Virus record (IMG/VR): IMGVR_UViG_3300037245_001320
Span: 90,019-154,018 of that record
Reading direction: 5' to 3' (one strand)
Source of the DNA: a virus
Length of the DNA: 64,000 bases
The notes beneath the pieces are model-generated. The model had not been told where the DNA came from. It made no database searches and saw nothing but the letters and a program-made list of their open reading frames with translations. Positions 25,049-33,067 of the stretch are shown here, piece by piece; the stretch's first letter is position 1, and each line of letters opens with the position of its first letter. A program made the position numbers and the translations under genes.

Positions 25049-26233
25049 TCCTTCTTTCTTAATTTTCTGCTTTTCTTTATACTCATCTTTAAGTTCTTGT
25101 ACTTTCTTATCTAGCTCTTTTTGTGTGTACGGGACTAGTTGTGTGAAGCATTCCGTATAGCCTGCAAAATACTTCTTAGGCTCGTACTTGTATTCTTTAT
25201 GTAATTCGTGTAGTGCGTTTTCGATGTATGTAGCATTATATTTATTTGTTTCTATTTTCTTTACAACTGTGTAACTATAAGGTAAGTTTTGTCCTGAAAA
25301 ACGGTATGTTACTTTCCCCGAAGTAATCCCAATTTTCTTAAAACGTTCTTGGGAGTTGAACAGAGTAATGAAGTATACAGTTGCTTTACTTAGTAACCAT
25401 TCTTTCTTTTTATGCTCTGCTGTGGGAATAGTGTAGGGTGCATTATTTGGTGGATGGCAACAGGAACAGATAGGATAACAGGAAAGAACGTTCCAACTTA
25501 TATCTCTATTAAATCCACATTTCTTACATGTGAACCTTACAGTAGATATAGCTGTCACATCATAAGGAATAGTCGTACACTGCCAATTACTATAAGCTTG
25601 TTCTGTTAATCTATACATTAACAATTCCTTACTCATATTTAATGTATTACTGCATCTAGGGCATAACTGTTTTCGATGAAACATGTTTGTCCACAAAGGT
25701 TTCCACACATAGTTACAAGTAGCACATTTACAATGAATGGGTATATAGCAATCCACATATTCTTTAGATAATAATTGTATAGAAGCATAAAAAGGATGAG
25801 CTAATTTTTCAAGTATTCTTTTCTGTGACCAATGCTCCTGTTGAGAACAACGACTACAATTTGAGGATCCTGTTTTTATATAAGTCCAAGCTATATCCCA
25901 TATATAACCATCAATAGTACATTGCCATTTCATTTCCTCAGGAGAGTACACCTCTGATAGTCTTTTTATAGGTAATTTATATTCGTCTATATACTTATCT
26001 ATTAAGGGAATTGTCCACCGAGTAACTTTACTGGTAATAGTATTCCATGTTTCTTCTGTTATTCTATAGTATGTTGCTTTTTGGGGTTTTTGCCTCTTTG
26101 TCCAGTACGTATCTTTTACGATCTTATGCTTAGCCTTATCTAGCTTTTCCAATCTTCTTATAGCAGCTAATAAATTACTATGGTCTCTTCCTGTTTCCTT
26201 TGCTAAATCTAATGATGATTTTAGTTCTTCCAT
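25040..26233 (-). CDS. GIY-YIG/T5orf172-like endonuclease with zinc-ribbon array
   Basis: A 397-residue protein. The N-terminal 75 residues are helical and DNA-binding-like. Four or five CxxC zinc-ribbon or treble-clef units follow (CSRC, CKCATC, CPRC, CKKC, CSCC) with Trp residues in positions typical of phage homing nucleases. The C-terminal 110 residues resemble a T5orf172/GIY-YIG fold: VYFITL, FKKIGITSG, IENALH and FAGYTECF. It has its own late-type promoter at 26423 and a structured leader, as do the other endonuclease genes. Confidence 0.7.
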   Translation of the reverse strand: MEELKSSLDLAKETGRDHSNLLAAIRRLEKLDKAKHKIVKDTYWTKRQKPQKATYYRITEETWNTITSKVTRWTIPLIDKYIDEYKLPIKRLSEVYSPEEMKWQCTIDGYIWDIAWTYIKTGSSNCSRCSQQEHWSQKRILEKLAHPFYASIQLLSKEYVDCYIPIHCKCATCNYVWKPLWTNMFHRKQLCPRCSNTLNMSKELLMYRLTEQAYSNWQCTTIPYDVTAISTVRFTCKKCGFNRDISWNVLSCYPICSCCHPPNNAPYTIPTAEHKKKEWLLSKATVYFITLFNSQERFKKIGITSGKVTYRFSGQNLPYSYTVVKKIETNKYNATYIENALHELHKEYKYEPKKYFAGYTECFTQLVPYTQKELDKKVQELKDEYKEKQKIKKEGLT

Positions 26234-26283
26234 TCTTATTTCCTTTTCCCAATTAAAAAAGCTTACTAATAAATTCCCTCTAA

Positions 26284-26398
26284 GTTGACCCGAAATACAA
26301 TACCAGTGTTTCTTGCATTTCTCTTAAAGGGATTTTTACTAATAAGCTCTGTTTGAGTTCACTATGATTTTTCACTGGATTTCTTAAAGAAGGGTCAA
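26284..26398 (-). ncRNA. Structured 5' leader before the GIY-YIG-type gene
   Basis: In the leftward RNA two nested helices can form: TTGACCC/GGGTCAA outside and CCAGTG/CACTGG inside, separated by internal loops of 13 and 11 bases, with smaller stems within. The decamer TTATTAGTAA occurs inside the element and again just downstream. It lies between the late promoter and the start codon at 26233, and probably controls translation or RNA stability. Confidence 0.5.
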
Positions 26399-26422
26399 GT
26401 TCTTTTTATATCTTCTTCCTCT

Positions 26423-26447
26423 ATTATACCATAGTGGGAATTTTTTT
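26423..26447 (-). promoter_or_regulatory. Late-type promoter (leftward)
   Basis: Reverse strand reads AATTCCCACTATGGTATAAT with an A-run upstream. Serves 25040-26233. It follows directly after the terminator of the upstream operon. Confidence 0.8.
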
Positions 26448-26460
26448 GAGGTGTTGTAAG

Positions 26461-26496
26461 AAAAACCCTCTCAGATGTGTGCAGAGAGGGTTTAGA
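26461..26496 (-). terminator. Intrinsic terminator (leftward)
   Basis: Stem AACCCTCTC/GAGAGGGTT around a loop of about ten bases, with GGGTTTTTC on the leftward exit. The stem sequence is the same as in the terminator at 4711. Confidence 0.8.
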
Positions 26497-26497
26497 A

Positions 26498-26959
26498 TTA
26501 TTTACTTTTTGTTTTCTTTGATTTTTTAACTCTTGGCTTCGGTTCTACAAAATCTATAGGTACCAGATATTCTTTTTTTACATTCTCTTCATATTCCCAA
26601 GCTGTAATCTTACATAAAAGTTTGTATAGGGTATCCCATGCAGGAGTTGTTTTTGCTTTCTTTTGCATAATATGAGCAGTCTCATGGCATTGAACACATA
26701 GAATAATAATATCCTCAGGCTCTTTATCTGTTCCCATCCGGTCATATTTAACATGGTGGCACTGCATCATTAATAATCGCTTCTTATCTCCTGCTTTTTT
26801 CTTCTTTTTAACAGAACCATTTTTCCAAATACTCCAGCGTTTTCTTTTACAAATAGCACAAACAACATCAGGGTTATCTAACAAGGACTTCGATCTACGC
26901 TTCCACCAGCTTGAGGACATGTAATTTTTATGTGTAATTTGTTTCTTATCCTCAGACAT
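26498..26959 (-). CDS. HNH endonuclease
   Basis: The start at 26959 (MSEDKKQ) overlaps the upstream stop and follows GAAGAGAAG. Zinc pair CAICKRK and a later CVQCHE, with QCHHVKYDRMG as the His-His core and ETAHIM closing the HNH fold. The middle and ends are very Lys-rich. About 153 residues. It lies at the end of the RecA operon, just before a terminator, and could be a free-standing homing or restriction-type nuclease. Confidence 0.8.
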   Translation of the reverse strand: MSEDKKQITHKNYMSSSWWKRRSKSLLDNPDVVCAICKRKRWSIWKNGSVKKKKKAGDKKRLLMMQCHHVKYDRMGTDKEPEDIIILCVQCHETAHIMQKKAKTTPAWDTLYKLLCKITAWEYEENVKKEYLVPIDFVEPKPRVKKSKKTKSK

Positions 26960-27140
26960 ATATCTTCTCTTCAAAAATAGGAACAATTACTTCTATAATT
27001 TTCCTTGATTCTGGATCTCTTTCTTCACTTACCCCTGCTGTTCTAAAATCAAATTCTTCTTCAAAATCATTAAGCAAGGTTTTAATGTTATCTGCGAGGG
27101 CTCGTAAGCCCTCCTTTAATTCTTCGGTTGTTTTATCCAT
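26952..27140 (-). CDS. Unknown acidic protein, 62 aa
   Basis: Helical acidic protein whose ATG overlaps the last base of the RecA-like gene. No motif recognised; tight coupling suggests a recombination accessory. Confidence 0.55.
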   Translation of the reverse strand: MDKTTEELKEGLRALADNIKTLLNDFEEEFDFRTAGVSEERDPESRKIIEVIVPIFEEKIYV

Positions 27141-28444
27141 TAGAACTTCCTCTTTCTGCCTACAATAGCAAGTTCATTTTCTATAGATAACCATTTGTCT
27201 AAGACTTGTTGTTTCAGCTCACCTTCTAAATCGTTGTCATAAACATACTGAGCTAAAGTCTCTACATCCATTCCTGATCCAAAAATAGCTTCATAAGCAG
27301 GTTCTAACATAACATCATCCATGATAATTTCTAGCATGTCCTTCTTACTCGTACTTTTTTTAAGTCCTGGAAAATCTCGTTCTTGCTCTAATAAGAACTC
27401 ATAGATATTAGCTTTGTTAGCTTCTTTTAATTCATCTGAACTTGTACCTGCCCATGATAAATTCTTACTAGCAGCATCATCTTTTAGTTGTCCTGTGTCT
27501 GTAACAAGATCATGTAAATATACAAGATTAGTATATACATTATCTAAACCTATTTGAGGAAAGAAACAACCATAACAATCTCTCCCAGGTTTAGCATTTC
27601 TTACTTTTAACATCTTAATCTTAAGCAATTGCCCAATAGGGTATTTTTTACCTTTAACAGTTCTTCTGATAATACAAGACTCTGCTACTAATGTTCTAAG
27701 ATTTATATAGAACTGTAAGGCTTTCCCTCCTGTTGGTTGTATCTTATTACCAAAAGAAACATTCATTTTTTCTCTAATCTGTGAAATTATTATTACAAAG
27801 ACACCAGAGTTCTTTAATCTAGGTACTAGGTCGGGCAGCATTTCAGTCGAAATGTACTTTTGCTTGTCTAATAAATAACTCCCCTCATCAAATACCTTTC
27901 CTTTATCATCTGCTTTAACTCTATCCTGTCCACGTTTTACAATGGTACCAGATGCAAATGAGTCCAGGGAATCTACCATTATAATATGAAGATGCTTACC
28001 GACTAATTTACCTTTATTTTTCTTTTTATTCTTCTCAATAGCTCGGGATATATTACAGTACACACCCTCAATTGTTTCCACTGTTGGATCTTTTTGTAAC
28101 TCTACTCCATACATAGCTTGTGTATTAAAGGAGTTCCCATCCTCCCCATCCAGAACTTCGTTGGAGACAGTTGAGTACTCCTCAGATCTGTTTGCCATAA
28201 TATAATTTGATATATCACAAACACCCTGAGTACCTATAGCAGTCTTACCTCCGCCTGAGTCCCCTATTATATTCCACAACCCTGTTAGAGGAAAGCCCAT
28301 ATTAGTATGACTTCCTCCGTGTAGTAAATCAATTAAATCCTGCCCCATAGGCACGTTTGTTACTTCTTGATTATCTACCTTATTCTTCGCCATTCTTCCA
28401 CCTCTTTCTTCATTTAACTTTTCTTTTTCTTTCTTTGTTGCCAA
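27140..28444 (-). CDS. RecA/UvsX-like recombinase
   Basis: A 434-residue RecA-fold ATPase: Walker A GDSGGGKT (61-68), Walker B HIIMVDSLDS, then VIIISQIREKMNV and GGKALQFYINLR, as in UvsX/RecA L2-region motifs. The frame begins with TTG after AAAGGAAT; an internal ATG (MAKNKVDN, residue 18) after GAGGTGG is an alternative start. It should promote strand exchange with the SSB encoded upstream. Confidence 0.85.
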   Translation of the reverse strand: MATKKEKEKLNEERGGRMAKNKVDNQEVTNVPMGQDLIDLLHGGSHTNMGFPLTGLWNIIGDSGGGKTAIGTQGVCDISNYIMANRSEEYSTVSNEVLDGEDGNSFNTQAMYGVELQKDPTVETIEGVYCNISRAIEKNKKKNKGKLVGKHLHIIMVDSLDSFASGTIVKRGQDRVKADDKGKVFDEGSYLLDKQKYISTEMLPDLVPRLKNSGVFVIIISQIREKMNVSFGNKIQPTGGKALQFYINLRTLVAESCIIRRTVKGKKYPIGQLLKIKMLKVRNAKPGRDCYGCFFPQIGLDNVYTNLVYLHDLVTDTGQLKDDAASKNLSWAGTSSDELKEANKANIYEFLLEQERDFPGLKKSTSKKDMLEIIMDDVMLEPAYEAIFGSGMDVETLAQYVYDNDLEGELKQQVLDKWLSIENELAIVGRKRKF

Positions 28445-28468
28445 ATTCTATTCCTTTCTTATTGTGTT

Positions 28469-28897
28469 TTATCTGTTACCATTCCAGATTCCTAAAAACT
28501 TATTACAATCAGTCCGAGAGATAGTGTGATTCTTTATCACATCTCCCTCTTTCTTTTTAGCTACATAACCTAATTTCTCTGCATCTTTCCTGAACTGTCT
28601 TAATTTATAATTAGGATCAATTCCACATTTATGTAAATATCTTAAAGCTACTGCTAATTTCATAACAGGTTTTGTTATAGCTAAATCTGGAAAACCATTT
28701 TCTAAATAATATGACCAAATATTTTCATACAGTCTCCACTTCGCTTCAGCGTTCTTATATGACAAAACCCCCTCATAGAGTTCTGCATAGTTATATACAT
28801 ATCTAATGTTGGGGGTTGTTTTATCATGATCTTTATTATACTGCACCATAACTGCGTAAGCTTGGTTAGGTGTTATAGTTTTTTTGATCGGTAACAT
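28469..28897 (-). CDS. Unknown protein, 142 aa
   Basis: Helical basic protein between the SSB and RecA-like genes, three bases after the SSB stop. Composition (Lys/Tyr-rich, no Asp/Glu cluster) suits nucleic-acid binding. In this position a recombination mediator or helicase loader is possible, but no similarity is recognised. Confidence 0.6.
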   Translation of the reverse strand: MLPIKKTITPNQAYAVMVQYNKDHDKTTPNIRYVYNYAELYEGVLSYKNAEAKWRLYENIWSYYLENGFPDLAITKPVMKLAVALRYLHKCGIDPNYKLRQFRKDAEKLGYVAKKKEGDVIKNHTISRTDCNKFLGIWNGNR

Positions 28898-28900
28898 CTA

Positions 28901-29965
28901 TTAGAAAGGGATATCATCTTCAAAGTTGCCATCACCTTCTCCGCCTGACTCTGGCTCAACTATTTCTACATTAGTTTCAGAAGCCATAGCTTCTGTAAAT
29001 GATAACCCTTCATCTACCGCCTCTTCCTTTGTTTCCTCAGGAGCTACAGGAGCAGATGTACCAAATAAAGCTTTGTACACTTCTTCCTCGGTAGGTATAA
29101 TGATGTGCTCGTCTAAACTAGGAACTTTGTCTATGATAGTATCTGGGTAAGCCTCTAGTCTAGGCATGATAGCTATTGATTTGTAATCTACCATCTTTCT
29201 TGATGTTCCTGTAGAATCCTTCCATTCCCCATCTTTACCATCAATGAATATAGTAGGTCCTAATGTAGGGTGTCCCCAGTTGATATCATTCCCAATTTTC
29301 ATCTCATCAGATTTCTTCTCTTCTAAGAGTCTACCAAAAGTGTGGTAAGCTGGAGCAAATAAGTGAAACTCTCTCTTATTTTTATTTAACTGTTTCTTCT
29401 CTTTATTATCAGGATTGTTGTTATACTTTTGTGCTTCTCTATTATACACAACAATCTCAGCATCATAAACAGCTACGATATATAGAGATCTAGTGCTAGG
29501 GAATAGTTTCTTAGCTCTTTGAAATACAGCACAATTATCTTTGTCAGATTGAGGACTCTTTCCTGTGATATCATGATCTTCTTTAGCTTTTTTGAATAAT
29601 CTCCATTTCTCATCAGCTATAGCATCACCCTCTAATCCAAAAAATGATCTTGATGGGTAATCCCATGATGTATTACCTTGTGACAATCTCATATTAACAT
29701 CTACAACAATATCGTAAACAATCTTACCTTTATTTCTGTTTATTTTCTTAGCATCATTGATATCTACTCTGTCATACTTATCTGTCGCCATTCTAAAAGG
29801 AATTAAATCCACATAGTTTGGTCCTAAGGCTGGTTTCCACAAAGGTAACTCTGTACCATCTTTCTTTAATACAGGTGTGTAAAACCTATTGTTTACAAAA
29901 TCCTTGCTTGGTGCGTTAGGGTTCTCTGTTCTCTCTTCGTTCATGTTATCAAATATGCTTCCCAT
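28901..29965 (-). CDS. Single-stranded DNA-binding protein (gp32-like)
   Basis: A 354-residue protein ending in an acidic tail finished with DDIPF, the classical C-terminal tip of SSB proteins. The body is rich in Lys and aromatics (LDLIPFRM-like beta strands, residues 45-250). AAGGAA precedes the ATG. It heads the operon with the RecA-like gene. The fold resembles T4-like gp32 more than tetrameric SSB in size. The assignment rests on the tail and context. Confidence 0.75.
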   Translation of the reverse strand: MGSIFDNMNEERTENPNAPSKDFVNNRFYTPVLKKDGTELPLWKPALGPNYVDLIPFRMATDKYDRVDINDAKKINRNKGKIVYDIVVDVNMRLSQGNTSWDYPSRSFFGLEGDAIADEKWRLFKKAKEDHDITGKSPQSDKDNCAVFQRAKKLFPSTRSLYIVAVYDAEIVVYNREAQKYNNNPDNKEKKQLNKNKREFHLFAPAYHTFGRLLEEKKSDEMKIGNDINWGHPTLGPTIFIDGKDGEWKDSTGTSRKMVDYKSIAIMPRLEAYPDTIIDKVPSLDEHIIIPTEEEVYKALFGTSAPVAPEETKEEAVDEGLSFTEAMASETNVEIVEPESGGEGDGNFEDDIPF

Positions 29966-30042
29966 ACTGTTTCTGTTTCCTTCTTATCTTTCTTTAAGAT
30001 TTTTCTTTTTCTTCTTAGTTATTTATTGTAGTTTTCTTCTAC

Positions 30043-30222
30043 TTACTTCTTTTCTTCTACAGGCTCAACTATTGCATTTTCCTTCATTTCTTTTTGAACT
30101 TCTAATATTAGATTGTTCACTTCTATGAAGGGTAAATGGGATTGAGCACAAACACTAAACATCTTATTAAATACTTCTAGTGATATTGTAATTTTCTGCT
30201 TTGGTACTTGGTCTGGTTCCAT
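30043..30222 (-). CDS. Unknown small protein, 59 aa
   Basis: A short frame from ATG at 30222 with AAAGGA upstream to TAA at 30043. Sequence begins MEPDQVPKQKITIS and is helical and acidic at the end (EPVEEKK). It fills an otherwise empty gap before the SSB gene. No family recognised. Confidence 0.6.
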   Translation of the reverse strand: MEPDQVPKQKITISLEVFNKMFSVCAQSHLPFIEVNNLILEVQKEMKENAIVEPVEEKK

Positions 30223-30343
30223 ACTTTTATATCCTTTTTTAAATTATTGCTATATGGTCTTTGAGATTTATTTCATTTTATATCTCCCTCTTGGGTAGTA
30301 GTATAAATAATTCTTTGTAAAGACTATCATATAGCTTTTTTAT

Positions 30344-30799
30344 TTATTTTAATCCTGGTACTGCATCTTTGGCTTTAACTGTAGCATCAGCATAAAATTC
30401 GTTATACCTATCAGACATCATCATCTTTAACAACTCTTTATTACCTAGATAAGTTGTTACTAATGCTTTAACAGTATCGTATGTGTATTCTGCCTCAGCT
30501 CTATCGCCTCTAGCTTGTATAACCTTAGAATGACTATTACAGTAGGCTGTCATTGCCGCACCCGTAATCTTGATAGTAGGTTCACCATTTACGGGAATCT
30601 TCCCTAAGATATGGGTCTCCATCTCTATTCTACCTAAAACAGCTTTAACATTATCTTTCGCTATCTCTAATGATTTTAATGCGTCTGCTCTTCTTGGAAA
30701 TATGGATCCTGCCATGGCACTATGTTTAATTGCTTCATCTGTTACATTGTGTAACTTGGAAATTTTTAAATCTTCGAATGATACTAAATCTTTACTCAT
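30344..30799 (-). CDS. Unknown protein, 151 aa
   Basis: Mostly helical protein sharing one base with the upstream gene. No motif recognised. Between this stop and 30222 lies about 120 bases of AT-rich sequence in which I see no clear signal. Confidence 0.6.
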   Translation of the reverse strand: MSKDLVSFEDLKISKLHNVTDEAIKHSAMAGSIFPRRADALKSLEIAKDNVKAVLGRIEMETHILGKIPVNGEPTIKITGAAMTAYCNSHSKVIQARGDRAEAEYTYDTVKALVTTYLGNKELLKMMMSDRYNEFYADATVKAKDAVPGLK

Positions 30800-31116
30800 T
30801 AATTACTTTCCCTCTCCGCTCTTGCTTCTTCCTTTAAAGTAATAAGTCTATCAATAGCATTCTCTTCTGTTCTATCCTCTTTTAATAAAGCCTTCACTTC
30901 TAGATCAATCTGCTTCTTAATCTCTTTACCAAATACTTTCTTATCTTCATCTCTAGGACAAAACTCTTCACAGTACTGATTTTTAGCATCTGTTATTCCT
31001 GATGTTAATGCTGAAATATCCTCTTTAGTATCTGCAATTACTCTAACCAACTTCTTTAATACATCTAGCTGATCTTGTGCCGTGTATTCCTTATTACTCT
31101 TCCCTTTAAAAATCAT
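30799..31116 (-). CDS. Unknown coiled-coil protein, 105 aa
   Basis: Charged helical protein with one short Cys pair (CEEFC). Starts two bases after the previous stop. Function unknown. Confidence 0.6.
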   Translation of the reverse strand: MIFKGKSNKEYTAQDQLDVLKKLVRVIADTKEDISALTSGITDAKNQYCEEFCPRDEDKKVFGKEIKKQIDLEVKALLKEDRTEENAIDRLITLKEEARAERESN

Positions 31117-31118
31117 CC

Positions 31119-31424
31119 TTACTCTCCTCTTGTTCTCTTTCTCTTCTTATCTTTATAGTGGTATAAGCTATCTACTCCACTACAATCTTCATCTGCTATT
31201 TCACTACTTGTTATTAACCTGTCATTCTCTGATAGAACCCTTAAATAAGTTATAGCTTGATCCAATGGCATATCCCTATCAAACTTCTTCACAATATCCC
31301 AAGCTGTAACTCCCCTTGGAGGAATCATGTAGGCTTTATTTGTAATAGGATCTATAACAGTTTCTCCTGTTTCAGGATCTTCTAGAGGACCACCTCTCAT
31401 GTACTTCTTCAATCGACTTTTCAA
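31119..31424 (-). CDS. Unknown protein, 101 aa
   Basis: Basic ends with PRGVTAWDIVKKF in the middle, and a Lys/Arg-rich C-terminus (KKRKRTRGE) suggesting nucleic-acid contact. It begins with TTG; the ribosome-binding site is weak, so the start may be wrong. Confidence 0.5.
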   Translation of the reverse strand: MKSRLKKYMRGGPLEDPETGETVIDPITNKAYMIPPRGVTAWDIVKKFDRDMPLDQAITYLRVLSENDRLITSSEIADEDCSGVDSLYHYKDKKRKRTRGE

Positions 31425-31428
31425 TTTC

Positions 31429-31650
31429 TTATTCTTTGTCAGAGTTTACTCCTTTATAGATTACTACATCAGTTACTTTGTTAATAGAGATAATCAACTT
31501 AGTCTTATGTTGAATAGGTAAGAGTTCTTTTATTCTATCTATATTTTCCTCTTCCATCTCAGCATTTACATAATCTGTATGATCTATTAAGATAATAATT
31601 TCTGTGAAGTATTTGTCATTCTTACATACTTGTAGTTCTAGTGTTGTCAT
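31429..31650 (-). CDS. Unknown protein, 73 aa
   Basis: Small alpha/beta protein overlapping the dUTPase stop by one base. No motif recognised. Confidence 0.55.
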   Translation of the reverse strand: MTTLELQVCKNDKYFTEIIILIDHTDYVNAEMEEENIDRIKELLPIQHKTKLIISINKVTDVVIYKGVNSDKE

Positions 31651-32096
31651 TAGTGACTCCCTGTACTGCCATAAGCTCCTGATCCTCTTTCTGTTTCCTT
31701 ATTTAAAGAATCTACTTTTTTAAATACTGCCTCTGTTGTGGGAGCATAAACACCTTGACAAACTCTCATTCCGTGAGTTACATAAAATGGTTTATCCCCT
31801 TCATTTCTAAGGATAATTCCAACTTCTCCCACGTAATCTTCATCAATTGTAGCAGTTCCCTGGGCAATAATCAAACCATGCTTTTTAGTTAAGCCTGATC
31901 TTGATCTTAATTGGACTTCATATCCTTCATAAATACCCATTTTAATACCAGAAGGTACAGTTACTGCTTCCCCTATACCTATTCTAATGTCTTCATTAGG
32001 TGTGAATGCTTTTAAATCGAAGCCTGATGATTGTTTTGTGCCATATTCAGGCATGAACTCTTTTGTTTCTATTAGTAATTCTTTTTGATCTCTCAA
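31650..32096 (-). CDS. dut: dUTPase (deoxyuridine triphosphatase)
   Basis: A 148-residue trimeric-type dUTPase. Its five motifs are visible: SGFDLKAF (1), RSRSGLTKKHG (2), GTATIDEDYVGEV (3), a motif-4 region around MRVCQGVYAP, and the C-terminal arm RGSGAYGSTG (5). It starts at TTG with GAGGAG seven bases upstream. It hydrolyses dUTP to dUMP, keeping uracil out of DNA and feeding dTMP synthesis. It follows the RNA cluster and may share its promoter at 32688. Confidence 0.92.
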   Translation of the reverse strand: MRDQKELLIETKEFMPEYGTKQSSGFDLKAFTPNEDIRIGIGEAVTVPSGIKMGIYEGYEVQLRSRSGLTKKHGLIIAQGTATIDEDYVGEVGIILRNEGDKPFYVTHGMRVCQGVYAPTTEAVFKKVDSLNKETERGSGAYGSTGSH

Positions 32097-32128
32097 TAAT
32101 TCTCTCCTCTTTATTATTAAAATATGTA

Positions 32129-32209
32129 TGGATCTTATCCGACTCGAACGGATGACTTCATGAGAGCATTACCTTTGATCATGATTTCTACCAACTGAAT
32201 TAAAGACCC
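32129..32209 (-). tRNA. Aberrant tRNA-like gene with enlarged anticodon region
   Basis: A seven-pair acceptor GGGTCTT/AAGATCC, a D-arm with AGTTGGTA loop (weak stem), and a perfect T-arm ATCCG-TTCGAGT-CGGAT are present, followed by A and no encoded CCA. Between D- and T-arms there are about ten bases too many: the best anticodon stem TCATG/CATGA encloses 17 bases instead of seven. The anticodon is therefore undefined. It may be a decayed tRNA, one with an insertion, or a tRNA-like end of the structured RNA next to it. Confidence 0.5.
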
Positions 32210-32220
32210 GTATGTTAGAT

Positions 32221-32650
32221 TTTCACAGCGAATCCTCCCCAAACTGGCTAAAGTATTTACAACCCTTGAGCAATGAGTTGGTCCTTTTCCTTATTTTATT
32301 TACGAGAGTTTTAAAAGGTCTTCTAAACGTACTCTCTTTATTAAATCAATTTTTGTGCTCTTGGTTTTTATTCCAACTCATAGTCTTTCCTCTGATCGTC
32401 ATAAGGGTTTCTCTGTTACTCCCTTAACTCTCAACCTCTTTTAAAGCAATAGGCGTGCATCAACGCCTCGGTTTACTTAATGGAAGGGTTATTAATCTCC
32501 CACCTTACTCCTGACCTGCGAAGTAAGCTCTCGCTTTAATTCTCATGCTTCCTCCTTTATATTGTCTTATCTTAATAATTGTAGTATATCCCTTATGTCC
32601 CATATACCAGAGGCTGACACAACGCTTATTGTCACGACACCAATTATTAA
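32221..32650 (-). ncRNA. Large structured RNA candidate
   Basis: About 430 bases without a credible long gene, downstream of a sigma70-type promoter. Leftward RNA can form many helices: TTAATAATTG/CAATTATTAA (32641-32650 with 32573-32582) closing two hairpins (TGACA/TGTCA; GTATAT/ATATAC); CTTACT/AGTAAG; AGGCG/CGCCT; and a nested pair AACCCTT/AAGGGTT outside ATGAGTTGG/CCAACTCAT, which encloses GAGAGT/ACTCTC. Adjacency to a tRNA-like gene recalls the large ornate phage RNAs (GOLLD, ROOL), but I cannot show homology. Confidence 0.5.
32505..32546 (-). CDS. Possible 13-codon leader peptide
   Basis: ATG with an excellent site (AAAGGAGGAAGC) begins MRIKARAYFAGQE and stops at TAA. It lies just after the first helix bundle of the structured RNA. 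It may be a leader peptide that couples translation to RNA folding, or a chance frame. Confidence 0.4.
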   Translation of the reverse strand: MRIKARAYFAGQE

Positions 32651-32687
32651 AAAGTTTATTTATTATTTGTTACTCTTGACTTAAAAC

Positions 32688-32716
32688 AGTATACCACACT
32701 TTCAAGTAAAAGTCAA
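32688..32716 (-). promoter_or_regulatory. Sigma70-type promoter for the RNA/dUTPase unit
   Basis: Leftward TTGACT, 17 bp, TATACT with TGG just upstream of the -10. The predicted RNA start is near 32681, ahead of the structured RNA, tRNA-like gene and dut. Confidence 0.75.
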
Positions 32717-32872
32717 CCCCTTTTCGGAATATTTCTCAATTATTTTTTCAATTGTTATATCTTCTGGTAAATCCTTTAAAATAATGCCTTCTAAACGACA
32801 GCTCTCCCGATAATTATCCTTTCTAACCTTCCTAATGAATTCTGCTTTCTCTTCAAAAGTCTTGTTAATCAT
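32702..32872 (-). CDS. Unknown small protein, 56 aa
   Basis: Starts at 32872 inside the stop of the previous gene and ends at TGA 32702, within the promoter. Charged helical sequence beginning MINKTFEEKAEF. No family recognised. Confidence 0.6.
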   Translation of the reverse strand: MINKTFEEKAEFIRKVRKDNYRESCRLEGIILKDLPEDITIEKIIEKYSEKGLTFT

Positions 32873-33059
32873 TCTCTAAAATATCCAACACTTCTTTTAA
32901 TGTCTTAACTCTTTCTGTAGCTAGATGTAAGTTATCTAAGGCTACCTGTTTTAAACCGCCCATTTCATGAGTAGCATTATTGTAAACATCTTTACACATG
33001 TTCTCTCTTTCTATACCTTTCTCATAGAGTGTTCTTATTTTATTTAGTTTTTGTTTCAT
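32865..33059 (-). CDS. Unknown helical protein, 64 aa
   Basis: Charged coiled-coil-like protein with AGGAGA before the ATG, after the CoaE-like gene. No motif recognised. Confidence 0.55.
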   Translation of the reverse strand: MKQKLNKIRTLYEKGIERENMCKDVYNNATHEMGGLKQVALDNLHLATERVKTLKEVLDILEND

Positions 33060-33067
33060 CTGTTCTC

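Noticed and set aside
32380-32425. RNase P-like words (ACAGAGAAACCC, GAGGAAAGAC) in the structured RNA
   Set aside because: They occur in the wrong order for a normal RNase P RNA and the surrounding helices do not match; a permuted RNase P would need covariance evidence.
32212-32427. Rightward 71-codon frame in the RNA region
   Set aside because: No ribosome-binding site, opposite to all local transcription, and it covers the predicted RNA helices.
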